Of a stretch of DNA of 64,000 bases, positions 46,629-57,239 are shown in pieces. Numbering within the stretch: the first letter of the stretch is position 1; every line of letters starts with the position of its first letter. Both the position numbers and the translations under genes were made by a program. The notes beneath the pieces are model-generated. The model made no database searches, had not been told where the DNA came from, and saw only the letters and a list, made by a program, of their open reading frames with translations. The DNA lies in contig AP025045.1 of the NCBI GenBank assembly GCA_036186865.1, forward strand, positions 14,819,658-14,883,657, in the 5' to 3' direction. Source of the stretch: Eustoma russellianum (taxonomy: Eukaryota; Streptophyta; Magnoliopsida; Gentianales; Gentianaceae).

Positions 46629-48311
46629 ATGCATGAGAACATAGAAAATAATCAACCAAGATGGCATAGAGATCACCCACATGATCTTATTATAGGTGAT
46701 ATCACTCACGGAGTGCGACCACGTAGAAGAATAACTTCGGATGAAATAAATCAATTTCATGCTATGATTTCCGAAATTGAACCCAAAAATGTGCATGATG
46801 CTTTGAGTGATTCTTCTTGGATTGATGCTATGCATGACGAACTTAATCAATTTGTTAGAAATGACGTATGGGATTTAGTGCCACGACCACAAGATAAGAC
46901 CATAATAGGCACAAAGTGGGTGTTTAGAAATAAAATGAATGAAGAAGGAAAAGTTGTTAGAAATAAAGCTAGACTTGTAGCACAAGGCTATAATCAAGAA
47001 GAAGGAATTGATTATGATGAAACATTTGCACCCGTAGCACGATTAGAAGCTATACGACTTTTACTTGCCATTGCTTGCATGAAAGATTTTAAACTCTATC
47101 AAATGGACGTGAAAAGTGCATTCTTAAATGGATTTATACAAGAAGAGGTATACGTAAAACAACCACCCGGTTTTGAAGATTTGAAACATCCCGATCACGT
47201 GTACAAACTAAAGAAGGCACTATATGGACTAAAGCAAGCACCTAGAGCATGGTATGATCGTTTTGCTACTTTCCTATTAGAAAATGGTTTTAAAAGAGGT
47301 ACTATAGATAGTACATTATTTTTGAAACAAGATAAATTGGATTTACTTATTATTCAAATTTATGTTGATGACATTATTTTCTGCTCTACTTCTCATAAAC
47401 TTGTTGAAGATTTTGAAAACTGCATGAAATCCGAATTTGAAATGTCTATGGTTGGCGAATTGAAATACTTTCTTGGCTTGCAGATTAAACAAACGAGTGA
47501 AGGTATTCACATAAGCCAAGCTAAATATGTAAATGATATGATTCAAAAGTTCAATTTTGAGAATTTAAAACCATTCCCCACCCCTATGAGTGTTACCACT
47601 AAATTAGATAAAGATGAACATGGTAAGGATTTTAATAATGCCTTATATAGATCTGTGATTGGTTCTTTGCTATATCTTACTGCTAGTAGGCCTGATATCA
47701 TGTTCAGTGTATGTATGTGTGCACGTTTTCAAAGTCAACATAAGGTGTCTCACTTTAATGCGGTGAAAAGAATATTCCGATATATTAAGCACACACCCAC
47801 CTTAGGCATTTGGTATGATAAAGATTGTGACTTTAATTTGCATGCCTACACTGACGCTGATTATGGTGGATGTAAGATAGAAAGAAAAAGCACGAGTAGC
47901 ACTTGCCAATTTATAGGAAACTCACTTATTTTATGGTTTTCTAAAAAGCAAGCAAGCGTAGCTTTATCCACTATTGAAGCTGAGTACATGGCACTTAGTC
48001 TTTGTTGCACACAATTATTATGGATAAAACAACAACTTTCGGACTTTGGAATTACCGTAAATAAAATTCCTATCTATTGTGATAGTATGAGTGCAATTAA
48101 CCTATCTAAGAACCCCGTGTTACACTCTCAGGCCAAGCATATAGAAGTACGCTATCACTTTTTTCGTGATCACGTAAATAATGGTGATATTGTCATAGAT
48201 CACGTACACACAGAGGCACAAGTAGCGGATATCTTCACTAAAGCCTTAAATCAAGCCACGTACGAAAATCTTCGTTCTAAATTAGGCATGATTTCTACTG
48301 ATTTGATTTGA
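46629..48311 (+). CDS. copia reverse transcriptase-RNase H part of element E
   Basis: An open frame of 560 residues, in frame with the integrase segment and separated from it only by the TAA at 46623. RT motifs: GTKWVFRNKMNEEG, NKARLVAQGYNQ, FAPVARLEAIR, QMDVKSAFLNG, PPGFED, LYGLKQAPRAWYDR and YVDD (47361-47372). RNase H motifs: TDADYGGC, STIEAEYMALS, IYCDSMSAI, HIEVRYHFFRDH and ADIFTKAL. It normally arises by cleavage of a gag-pol polyprotein, so the first Met is not a natural start. This is the best preserved catalytic part of any element here. Confidence 0.85.
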   Translation: MHENIENNQPRWHRDHPHDLIIGDITHGVRPRRRITSDEINQFHAMISEIEPKNVHDALSDSSWIDAMHDELNQFVRNDVWDLVPRPQDKTIIGTKWVFRNKMNEEGKVVRNKARLVAQGYNQEEGIDYDETFAPVARLEAIRLLLAIACMKDFKLYQMDVKSAFLNGFIQEEVYVKQPPGFEDLKHPDHVYKLKKALYGLKQAPRAWYDRFATFLLENGFKRGTIDSTLFLKQDKLDLLIIQIYVDDIIFCSTSHKLVEDFENCMKSEFEMSMVGELKYFLGLQIKQTSEGIHISQAKYVNDMIQKFNFENLKPFPTPMSVTTKLDKDEHGKDFNNALYRSVIGSLLYLTASRPDIMFSVCMCARFQSQHKVSHFNAVKRIFRYIKHTPTLGIWYDKDCDFNLHAYTDADYGGCKIERKSTSSTCQFIGNSLILWFSKKQASVALSTIEAEYMALSLCCTQLLWIKQQLSDFGITVNKIPIYCDSMSAINLSKNPVLHSQAKHIEVRYHFFRDHVNNGDIVIDHVHTEAQVADIFTKALNQATYENLRSKLGMISTDLI

Positions 48312-48530
48312 TTCTCTTTCCATATTTACATGCATATTTTGATTGACTTTCCAAAATAAAGAGGGAGAGAATGCATGATTTAAGGGGGAGAGAGAAACTG
48401 ATTGCATAATCAAGGGAGAGCGGTTTGAAATTTGAAATTCAAAATTTGAATTTATGCATGATTGAAGGGGGAACGATAAGATTTAAATCATGAATGTAGG
48501 TTATTTTGAAAATCATCAAAAGGGGGAGAT
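48312..48530 (+). other. 3' untranslated region and polypurine tract of element E
   Basis: It contains several AAGGGGGAG-like purine runs. The last, AAAAGGGGGAGAT (48518-48530), abuts the 3' LTR and is the polypurine tract. No env-like frame is present. Confidence 0.75.
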
Positions 48531-48882
48531 TGTAGAGAAAAAGGGGTTTGAGTGATTTCAAAATACATGATTTAAACGAAATGCATGACATATTTCATGT
48601 TGTTGCACATAACTTGCCTTATATAGTTCATATATAATGTTGCCACACTAACGAGCCATGAAGCTTTAAAGCTTACATCAAATGGCAAACATTTGTTGTG
48701 TTTGAACTATTTTCAGGTGCCACCATTAATGAACTAAACTAGTTCATTAAGTGAAGTACTTAGTTAATTAAACTAAGTAGTTCATTAAAGGAAGCAATAT
48801 TTGGAAAAGGCACAAAGGCAACAAGGTAAAGAAAGGAAAGTCTTCCACTCTCCTCTCCACACATATATCACACGACATTACC

Positions 48883-48914
<32 letters not shown>

Positions 48915-51185
48915 ATTTTTTGAAAAAGGCATATACACATTTATTCCAACGTACTACCGACACGTTATATATTTTACGTACGTACGTTAACGTCACACCA
49001 CCATACTTAACTCATATTTATGAGTATATTCAGGTCTTATATCATATGATATAAGTCATGGTGATGACAAATTTAATACGACACGTTAAAAGGTTCTAAA
49101 CTGAAAATTGTCGTATCGGGCGAATACCGAAACTTCGCCAACGTGTCACGTACTTGCCATAAAGTATTCTAGAAAATTCAATTAAGGGCTGATTGGAATA
49201 TACCATGTGTATATAATTAAATGTGCATTATTTTACAAAGTTTGCAAAAATAAAATTCAGCACATGCACAAATCTATTTCACACGCCTATTCCAGATGAG
49301 TTGGAGCATATGTGGAGCTTTGCTGGTATCTTGATTGGTCAAGAATAAAGCATGCAATGTTGGTGACTTAAAGAAAGGAACTACAAAAGGTAACATTTCA
49401 AATCTTGTCACAATTGTGACACATGCTGAAAATTCAGCATGTGTGCTAAAGAACTGGCCGAATTTATTCCCATTATGAGCCATATTTTGTTGTCTTGAAA
49501 CATGTGGATAATTGGGAGATATTTTAGAAGGTTTTTGAATATTCTAAGGAAACAAATAAGGTGATATTTTCAAATATCACACATGCTGAAATTTCAGCAT
49601 GTGTGGATGTATAGTGGCCGAAAATTTGGCCTCATTGGTGTCCAATTGTTATTCCATAAATGATAAGAATGTTGTATACTAAATGGTGATTGAATTATTC
49701 TTTGATTTCTTGGATTAAATAAATGTAAAATAGGCAATATGTTGAATAAAAGGTGAATGTTACACATGCTGAAATTTCAGCATGTGCAAGACTCATTATG
49801 GCCGAAATTTTCATGCCCTCTTGGAGAAAATTGCCTAGCTAATTTTGGGTGATAATCTTGTAAATTATGGTAATCATTTTATGATGATTTTGGCATATGT
49901 TTTAAGTGTTATTCTCAGATTTGTCTAGTCATCAAGTGATGACAACATCCAACCAATCAATGAGTGCCAAGTAAGCAAGAGCTTAATGATCATCCAATGA
50001 GAACATGCCAAGTAAGCAAAGACATGTCACAATGATGCCATATACTCTTCCAAAGACTTAGAAGATAATTTTCAAGAGGGAAAGAGTAGCATAGGTGGGC
50101 GGCCAACTCAAGATAAAAAGAGAAGAAGAGACAAAACAAAAACAAGAACAAGTCTTGCAAATTCTAAGATCAAAAACGTTTAGCACCTTCTTTTCTACAC
50201 TCTCTTTCTTTCTTCTCTCTAAAAGCCTATAGTACTTACATTCATATACTTGAATAGGCTTCATATATTCCACCACATATTCTTTATCATTGTAAAAGAT
50301 TGATCAAGGTGTGATCAATCTTAGACTTGCAAGGTGGTAGTGTTCGTGTGCATTGTATTCACATACAAGGTTTGTAAAGGGTTGGAGTTGGTGTGTATCT
50401 CCATAAACCCTGTGGTAAGGTGTTCTTTGTGTTGTGTGATTAGTGTGAACCGAGGAAGGTGTCCTCGAAGACTGGAGTAGGTTGTTTATAACCGAACCAG
50501 TATAAATTTCTTGGTGTCATTTACTTTCAACACTTACTTTCAGTTTCAACACTGTTTATCGTTTTTGATCACGTTTGTAAAAATAGTAAACGAATTTCAA
50601 AAATTACGAAACTTTCCATATTCATAGCCACACGTCCTAAGGTTAATTTGGCCCAAGTTTCAATCCTTTTGGATAAGTATAAGTCATCCAAACATCCAAA
50701 GTTCTGAGACTAGTGCAGTCTGATTTTCAGGCTTGCAAATGTTGAGACTTTGATCGTATTTGACTAATTTCTCAAAAAGAATTTTTCAAAACTGTTTCAA
50801 CCCATTTAAATAAAACTTATAAGGGGTTATTCTTTAAATTTTCAGAACATTTGGAGTTACGTACAAATAGGTATTATTTTTTCAAATCACACTACAGTTT
50901 CTGGCAGATTTGCGCAATCTGGCCTCCAACAAATTTTCAAGGGGTTAGAGGTTGAATTTAAATCTGAAATTTTTAGGAGACACTCATAACATCTGAGACT
51001 AAGTTCTCTCAAAATTTCAGAATTTTTGAAGACCTGAAACCTAGTTTTCAAAACGTTTTAAAACTGGTCCTGAAAACAGAAACTGTTTTCAGAAGTTGAG
51101 TTCTTGGTCTAAAACTATTTTAAAAATCACATTTTCCGCACAACTATTCAACCCCCCCTTCTAGTGGTGCCTTGCAGATCCTACA
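48531..51185 (+). repeat. 3' LTR of element E (2655 bp)
   Basis: It starts TGTAGAGAAAAAGGGG and ends GCAGATCCTACA. It aligns with the 5' LTR except for a deletion of about 376 bp at about 49160. It includes a perfect 28-bp palindrome (49578-49605) directly next to another inverted repeat (49561-49580, GTGATATTT and AAATATCAC). Confidence 0.9.
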
Positions 51186-51267
51186 GATTCAACACCATAC
51201 AAACAACACAAGGCCAAGAAACAACAATTCAATGTAGCCTGCTAATCTCAAATTAAAGGTACATACA

Positions 51268-51635
51268 ATGGCCATAGTTTCTCACAAAGGTGAGTTGGAA
51301 GGTATGTCCACACAATGTCCTCCTCTTTTCGATGAAAATAATTCCGTTCATTGGAAACTTAGAATGAGGCTATTCTTAATGGCTATAGACATCGATTTAT
51401 GGTCTATAGTGAAGATGAGCCGTACATTCCAATGAAAATCGTACAAGTTACTGGAGTCATTCAGGAAGTAGAAAAATATAAAAGCGCATGGTCTTCCGAA
51501 GAAAAAAAGAAAATGTCCATGAATGGTAAGGCTGTGCAATTATTGTTAAACGGACTAACAACCTCTGAAGCACGATATGTTTCAAACTGCACAAGCACAC
51601 ACGACATGTGAAAATCATTAGAATTAAAGCATGAA
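51268..51635 (+). pseudogene. copia gag of element D, N-terminal part
   Basis: ATG at 51268 gives MAIVSHKGELEG and LRMRLFLMAIDIDLWSI, then a one-base shift near 51410 and SEEKKKMSMNGKAVQLLLNG. TGA at 51609-51611 stands where element E has Trp (EMWRIL). The line breaks at LELKHE, exactly where solo LTR F inserted, and resumes at 55586 with EDTSGVKESNINML. Confidence 0.88.
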
Positions 51636-54582
51636 TGTTGTACCCCAACGACCATGTACTTGAAACCGTGACTAAGAGGTGTAATGAGAATGATGATTCT
51701 ATCAATTACTTGTTACTTAGGTCAAGTAGCACCACTTAAGTACTTTTGAATTGGACACTGAATAATTAAGTAGGGGGAATGTCACTAGGTATTGTGATAC
51801 CTTATGAAATTCGGCCAAGAGGCCTTGATCACCCATAAAACAATTATAATTCATAAGGAGGCAATCATAAATGATCCTCACCAAGCAAGATTAAAATCAT
51901 AATTAGATGAAATAAGTAATATCATAAATTATAAAAGTATGAGATAGGATAAACATGAAAAATACCAAAATGCCCAAAGGCCCCAAAATTTCGGCCAAGA
52001 CATGGATAAATTCTAGAATTCCCTAGCCAATTCTATTAGTAAGAATAATTACTTAAATTCTACTACACAATTAAGACAAGAAGTTAGCATGCAAAGGATA
52101 AATAAAACAACTCATTAAAGGAGGAGAAAGTATGGTTGAGGTCATTAAAGACCCAACCAAATCGCCCCCTTAATGACTAGACCATGGAGGATTTTTAAAT
52201 CCTACCACGGTTACTTTTTCTCTTAAACCAAGGTTAAGATAACCATGATTTGATAAAGTAACTTAGGTTAGCACTAAAGTAACCATAGTTGAAATAAAGT
52301 AACCAAGGTTATTACTAACCTAACCTTGATTAGCACTCATGAAAGCCCTAACCCCCATTTTCTCCCTCCAAAACCGGCCATGCCTCCCTCACACCCTAGA
52401 TTTTTAAATTTTGCAAGACTAAACTCACTACACTTTATCTAGAACCTACCATCAAGCAAGCCAAGCAACACTTAGCAAAAATTCCATCCTCCAAGATTCA
52501 ATTCAAGAAATCAATTCACCAACATTTCGGCCACTCCCCTTGGAACCAAGAAATCAATTCAAGCTTCAACTCGAAGATTCAAGAAACATCTAGGTAAGTC
52601 TTGTTCCAAGCTTCCTTAAGTGAATTCTTATTTTGATAAAGGAATGAAGCTCACATGAAATCTATTCTCCCTTCCAAAACCGTGGCTTCCATGGTACACA
52701 TAGGTGAAAGCCATCAACTTTCTTAGAAGGTGACAGCTTGAAGTGCTTGAATCTCCATTCCAAGCTCATTTTGGTAAGATGCTCTAGCCTCAAATATATC
52801 CTATTTCCTCTATTGAATAAAGACTAATATTTTCCTTCCATTCTCCCTTAAAACCGTATGCTCAAGGAAGGAAGAGGAAGATTCCAACTCAACTCACTCC
52901 ATAACCAAGCAAAGACAAGAGCTTTAGCTTGAAGAGGCAAGTATACAATGACCACTCATGATTTATTTAAAGAGTTAGTGACTTGAATGCTTAAAGGTCC
53001 TTAAGATTTGATCTTTAGTTGAATACTCTAAGTTTAAGATTATTTCTTAGAGATTCCTTAAGCACAATGCATGGCATGTGACTTATTTTATCAAAGATGG
53101 AATCTTTTATTACATGCACTAAGTTACAAGGCTGTTTTGAGATGTTTTAAGGTGTAACTAAGTGGGCCTAGGCAAGATTGAAATTTAAAAAGGGCTAAGA
53201 AAAGTATACATGTGAAAGATAGGAGCTTTATGAGGTTGTTTGTAGGAATAGACTAAGATGACTCTTGAATGTGAATACATGCTTGAAAATATGTTGTAAA
53301 ATAGGTCAAGACACCACACAAGTTTCGGCTTAAAGGATTGAATTAAAGGTGAACATGGACATTTGACTTGTATAGATGACAAAATAGCAAACTACTGGAA
53401 TAGGGCAGAATGGAATGACATTTTAAATGGCTTAAGGACTGACCTTGCAAACCTTCAATGAAGCTAATTTTTAGTAAGAAGTTAGCCCTATGAGTGCATC
53501 ACAAGTGAAAGTTGGAATTTTGTTAAAATAAGCTAAGGATTATTTTTAAGAAATTATACGGTAAAACTGCTCCAGTAGAAAATTCTGGAGCTGGGCAGAA
53601 TTGATCACTGATGTCAACGAATTAAAAGAGGACCTTGTGGACCTTCAATAAATCTGATGTTTTGGCACAATGCTAGCCCCATGTGTATATAAGAGATGAG
53701 AATTGGAATTTTGGTAAGATGAGCTATGGTTAATTTTTAATAAAATATTTGGTAAGACTGGTCAGACTTGAAAAACGGAGACTGAGCAGAATTGTAACCT
53801 CTTTTGGTTGGCTTGAAAAGAGATCTTGTAGATGACCAATACATCTGATTTTTGGCATGGTAATAATCCTATGAGTGAAGTGAACACGCCAACTGGAATT
53901 TTGGTGAAACAAGTTCTGGGTTATTTTTAATGAATTAATTAGTAATACTGCTCAACGGAAATCACTGGAATAAAACTGGAATTAAGTAACTGGTTAGTGG
54001 ACTCTGAAATAGGACTTAGAAATATGCAAACATGCTAAATTTTGGTAGGATACTAGTTCCACATGTTTATGACTCGTGAGAGTTGTAATTTCTAAAAAAC
54101 AAGTTACGGATTTGCCACAGTTAAATTTTTAGTAAAATAGGTCAGTTCAGTTTCAGCACCTAACCCATTTCGGAAATTAATTAAATGAGCCCTTTATGGT
54201 TATCAAAATAATCTGAAATTTTTATGACATGCATCTAAGATTCCACCCAACGGGTTTATGACCAAAGAATATGGAAATGGATCTATTTGGTTAGCTTAAC
54301 CGCCCCATGAATATGAAGTAAAAGTCTGGAAGTATTTAGCTTCCAAATTCATGCACGTTGACGTGTTATAAGGAATGCATACGATTATTCACGTCATGAC
54401 TTGCATGGCATTTTATTCCATGTATCATGCATATCCATATGTCACATGAATCTTGTTTTATGCATGCAAGTCTTCTCAAGTGAAAATGTTTTCAGTTATG
54501 CATGAAAAGTTTTTATGGCCCCATGTTTTAAAAGAAAGCTTCATGATTCCTTTGCCGGCCAAGCATGCGACTAACTCTACTC

Positions 54583-54873
54583 CAGACCCGGGGTTAATTG
54601 GTCTGATGACATGATATCTGTTCTGGACCCACTCAGATCCGGGGTTAATTGATCTGATATCTGTTCTGGACCCGCTCAGATCCGGGGTTAATTGATCTGA
54701 TATTTGTTCTGGGCCCGTTCAGATCCGGGGTTATTTGATCTGATATCTGTTCTGGACCCGTTCAGATCTGGGGTTAATTGATCTGATATCTGTTCTGGAC
54801 CCATCCCAGACCCGGGGTTAATTGGTCTGTTGATATGTTCTGGACCCGCTCAGATCCGGGGTTAATTGATCTG
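54583..54873 (+). repeat. seven tandem hairpin units with constant CGGGGTTAATT loop
   Basis: Units are 43-51 bp apart. Five stems are CAGATC/GATCTG (54634, 54677, 54720, 54763, 54851) and two are CAGACC/GGTCTG (54583, 54807). Each switch T to C on the left is matched by A to G on the right. The loop is CGGGGTTAATT with single changes in units 4 and 5. Spacers share ATATCTGTTCTGGACCC. Confidence 0.85.
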
Positions 54874-55166
54874 ACACTCTTTTTTTACGACATGTTATTT
54901 TATGGGACCAAATGATGTTTTGACACGACATGACATCACCCATTGCATTTGCATAACTCACGAGCATGTGGACAAGTTGCATGTTACAGTTAATGGTTAA
55001 TGAGCTATTACTGGTATAGAATTACCTAAATTTGTGCTTAAGCTAAACGTCAAGCAAGCTCGGGATTAAAGATCAGGTATGAACTATGATTATTCGAGGT
55101 TCTTGGGGTATTACATTCATGTTATAATTCTTTATGCATATCATGGTAGTTTATTGTATTCTTGCT

Positions 55167-55262
55167 GAGTGATTTTTATCACTCACACTTTATTTTTCCC
55201 CAGAACCAGGTAATGCCAATATAGAATGGATCGAGGATGAGCCGAAGGTACCTTATCCATAG
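55167..55262 (+). other. stem-loop, acceptor-like site and acidic frame in LTR F
   Basis: GAGTGAT (55167-55173), a four-T loop and ATCACTC (55178-55184) form a perfect stem. TTTTTCCCCAG ends at about 55203. The following frame reads EPGNANIEWIEDEPKVPYP and stops at TAG (55260-55262). This order matches the other Tekay LTRs, and the frame shares its ending YP with 6977-7033. Translation is unproven. Confidence 0.4.
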
Positions 55263-55585
55263 GCGAGGAGATATGAAGGAAGCTAAGCTTAAGGACTTTT
55301 GTGCTGCCAAGACATTTTGTATTATGACTATGTTGGAACTCTCTGGATTTCGGTTATGTTATTTTGTGGGACTACTACTTTTGGGAACTTAGTAATTTAG
55401 TAATGCATGTTTAATTTGAAAAGTTTTAATTCTGCTTAAATTTTACTGTCATGTTGAATGTTAGCATGGGAGTCCATGATTTATGTTATGGATTTTCGCA
55501 TGTTATGCATGACGCTTTGTACTCTCCTTAGTGAAGTACGGCGGGTGCACCGTATCCGGACGAGGCCCGGATGCGGGGCGCTACA

Positions 55586-57239
55586 ATGAAGATACTAGCG
55601 GGGTAAAAGAGTCGAACATAAACATGCTTATGTCTGAGCTTGAATCTTTCAAAATGTTGCCAAACGAATCCATAACATCTATGGATTTGAGGATTACTAA
55701 CATTTTCAATGCCCTTGAAGCTTTAGGCAAATCATTTACCAACAATGAGAAGGTTCAAAAGGTGTTGCGAAGCCTTCCTGCTGAATGGGATCCTAAGGTA
55801 ACAGCAATCAAATAGACAAAGTCAATCACTAAGAAGGATGAATTGATTGGTTAACTTAGAGTTTACGAAGTAAAACTAAACCAACGGAAGTCCGAATCCT
55901 CTAAGTCATGCAGTAAGTCTGTAGCTTTCAAATCAACTGAATCACATACAAATAATGATGATAGTAATAGTGATAATGAATTAGACGATGACTTAATATT
56001 GATATCTAGAAAACTTAGAAAGTTTTTTAAATGGCCAAATAGGAATAGACAATGATCTTCTTCTTCCTCTTCTCAACCTAAGAAAAATAACTCTAATAAC
56101 AACAAATAGTATAATAAAGAGTTAAAATGTTATGAATGTGGTTAAAGAGGACACATCTCTTATGATTGTCCGGCCAACAATAATAATAATAACAAACAAG
56201 AAAAGGAGAGCAAAAATCAAAGGCAAAGGAGACCATCCAAGGAAAGGCAAACGAGCAATGAAGGTGAGCACATGGAGCGACTCATCCGACTCAGAATCTG
56301 ACACTAAGGAAGCTCAAGTCTGCTTCGTATCTAACGAGGTTCTTCATCTGATGAAGATTCTGATAAAGCAATGTCATTCGATGAAATATATAAAGAATTT
56401 TTAACGATGCATGCTCACTGTAAAAGGCTCTCTAAAGAAAAGAAGAAACTATTTGAAAAAAACGACAAATTGAAGACGTCCAACTTGGAGTTTTCCGATC
56501 AATTAGAATCTTTTAAACAAGAGTCTACTAATACTCTTGATTCTTTAGAGATTAAAATTGAATCATATAGGAAAAATGAACAAAAATTAAAAACTGAAAA
56601 TAGTATGTTGAAGTCTAAGTTAGAAAGTTGTGAAAATGAGATAGTACAACTTAAATCTATTAAACTAAACTTAGAAAAAATGTTAGAACAATTTAAATAT
56701 GGTACAAACATGTTAGATACACTTATATGATCTCAAAAATATGAAAACGATAAAACTAGATTAGGATATAAAGAAGAAAATGCCAAAATAGATAAAAAGA
56801 CTAAGTTTGTTTCATCTAGTACGAAACTGTCATACAATACAACAAAATCAACTTTGCCTGCTACACTTCTTCTACTCCTTCTTTTGTTTATTCTAAGGCA
56901 AAAATACAACATGCACCCACAAAAGCACACACATATCAACATGCTACTAGGCAAAATTTTGCATCTAGACAACCTAGAAATTATGTCTATATGTATTCAA
57001 ATGTGACTCGACATAAGGAATTGCAACCAACTTATTATAATCCATATAGACATAATTATAGGCAACATTCATATAAGACTTATATAAATGCATATGAACC
57101 CACATACGTAGCACCATATAAGAAACAAAATCATATGCCTTATACATACTATCAAAATCGGCCAAGACATAGTACTTATCAACCAAGGTATAACATGAAT
57201 AACCATGCGTCATTTTTGGAGTGGACAATTACATGAAAA
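55586..57239 (+). pseudogene. copia gag of element D, C-terminal part
   Basis: It resumes at EDTSGVKES and continues MLMSELESFKMLPNES, SLPAEWDPKVTAIK and, after stops, a zinc knuckle CYECG-stop-RGHISYDC (near 56129-56170). Then an acidic stretch and a coiled-coil-like segment (MHAHCKRLSKEKKKL to about 56730) follow, and then a Tyr/His-rich tail. Multiple TAA, TAG and TGA codons and frameshifts disable it. Confidence 0.85.

Larger units (their letters stand above)
40156..51185 (+). mobile_element. complete Ty1/copia element E (SIRE/Maximus-like)
   Basis: It has both LTRs (40156-43186 and 48531-51185), a primer-binding site, gag-pol and a polypurine tract. TSD GATTC is at 40151-40155 and 51186-51190. 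It inserted into the leader of element D, 40 bp after the D primer-binding site. Structure is complete but the reading frame has several breaks, so it is not autonomous as it stands. Its family is related to, but distinct from, that of D. Confidence 0.93.
51636..55585 (+). mobile_element. solo Tekay-type LTR F (3950 bp)
   Basis: It starts TGTTGTACCCCAACG and ends GATGCGGGGCGCTACA, with perfect TSD ATGAA at 51631-51635 and 55586-55590. It interrupts the gag gene of element D. No internal gypsy sequence remains, so it is a product of LTR-LTR recombination. It has TCAAGAAACATCTAGGTAAGTC-like leader sequence with a donor-like GTAAGT near 52594, seven hairpin units (54583-54873), a stem-loop (55167-55184) and an acidic frame. 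Confidence 0.92.

Noticed and set aside
48312..48530. Env-like frame after RNase H, as in some SIRE elements
   Set aside because: Only about 220 bp separate RNase H from the 3' LTR in E and about 350 bp in D, with no open frame.
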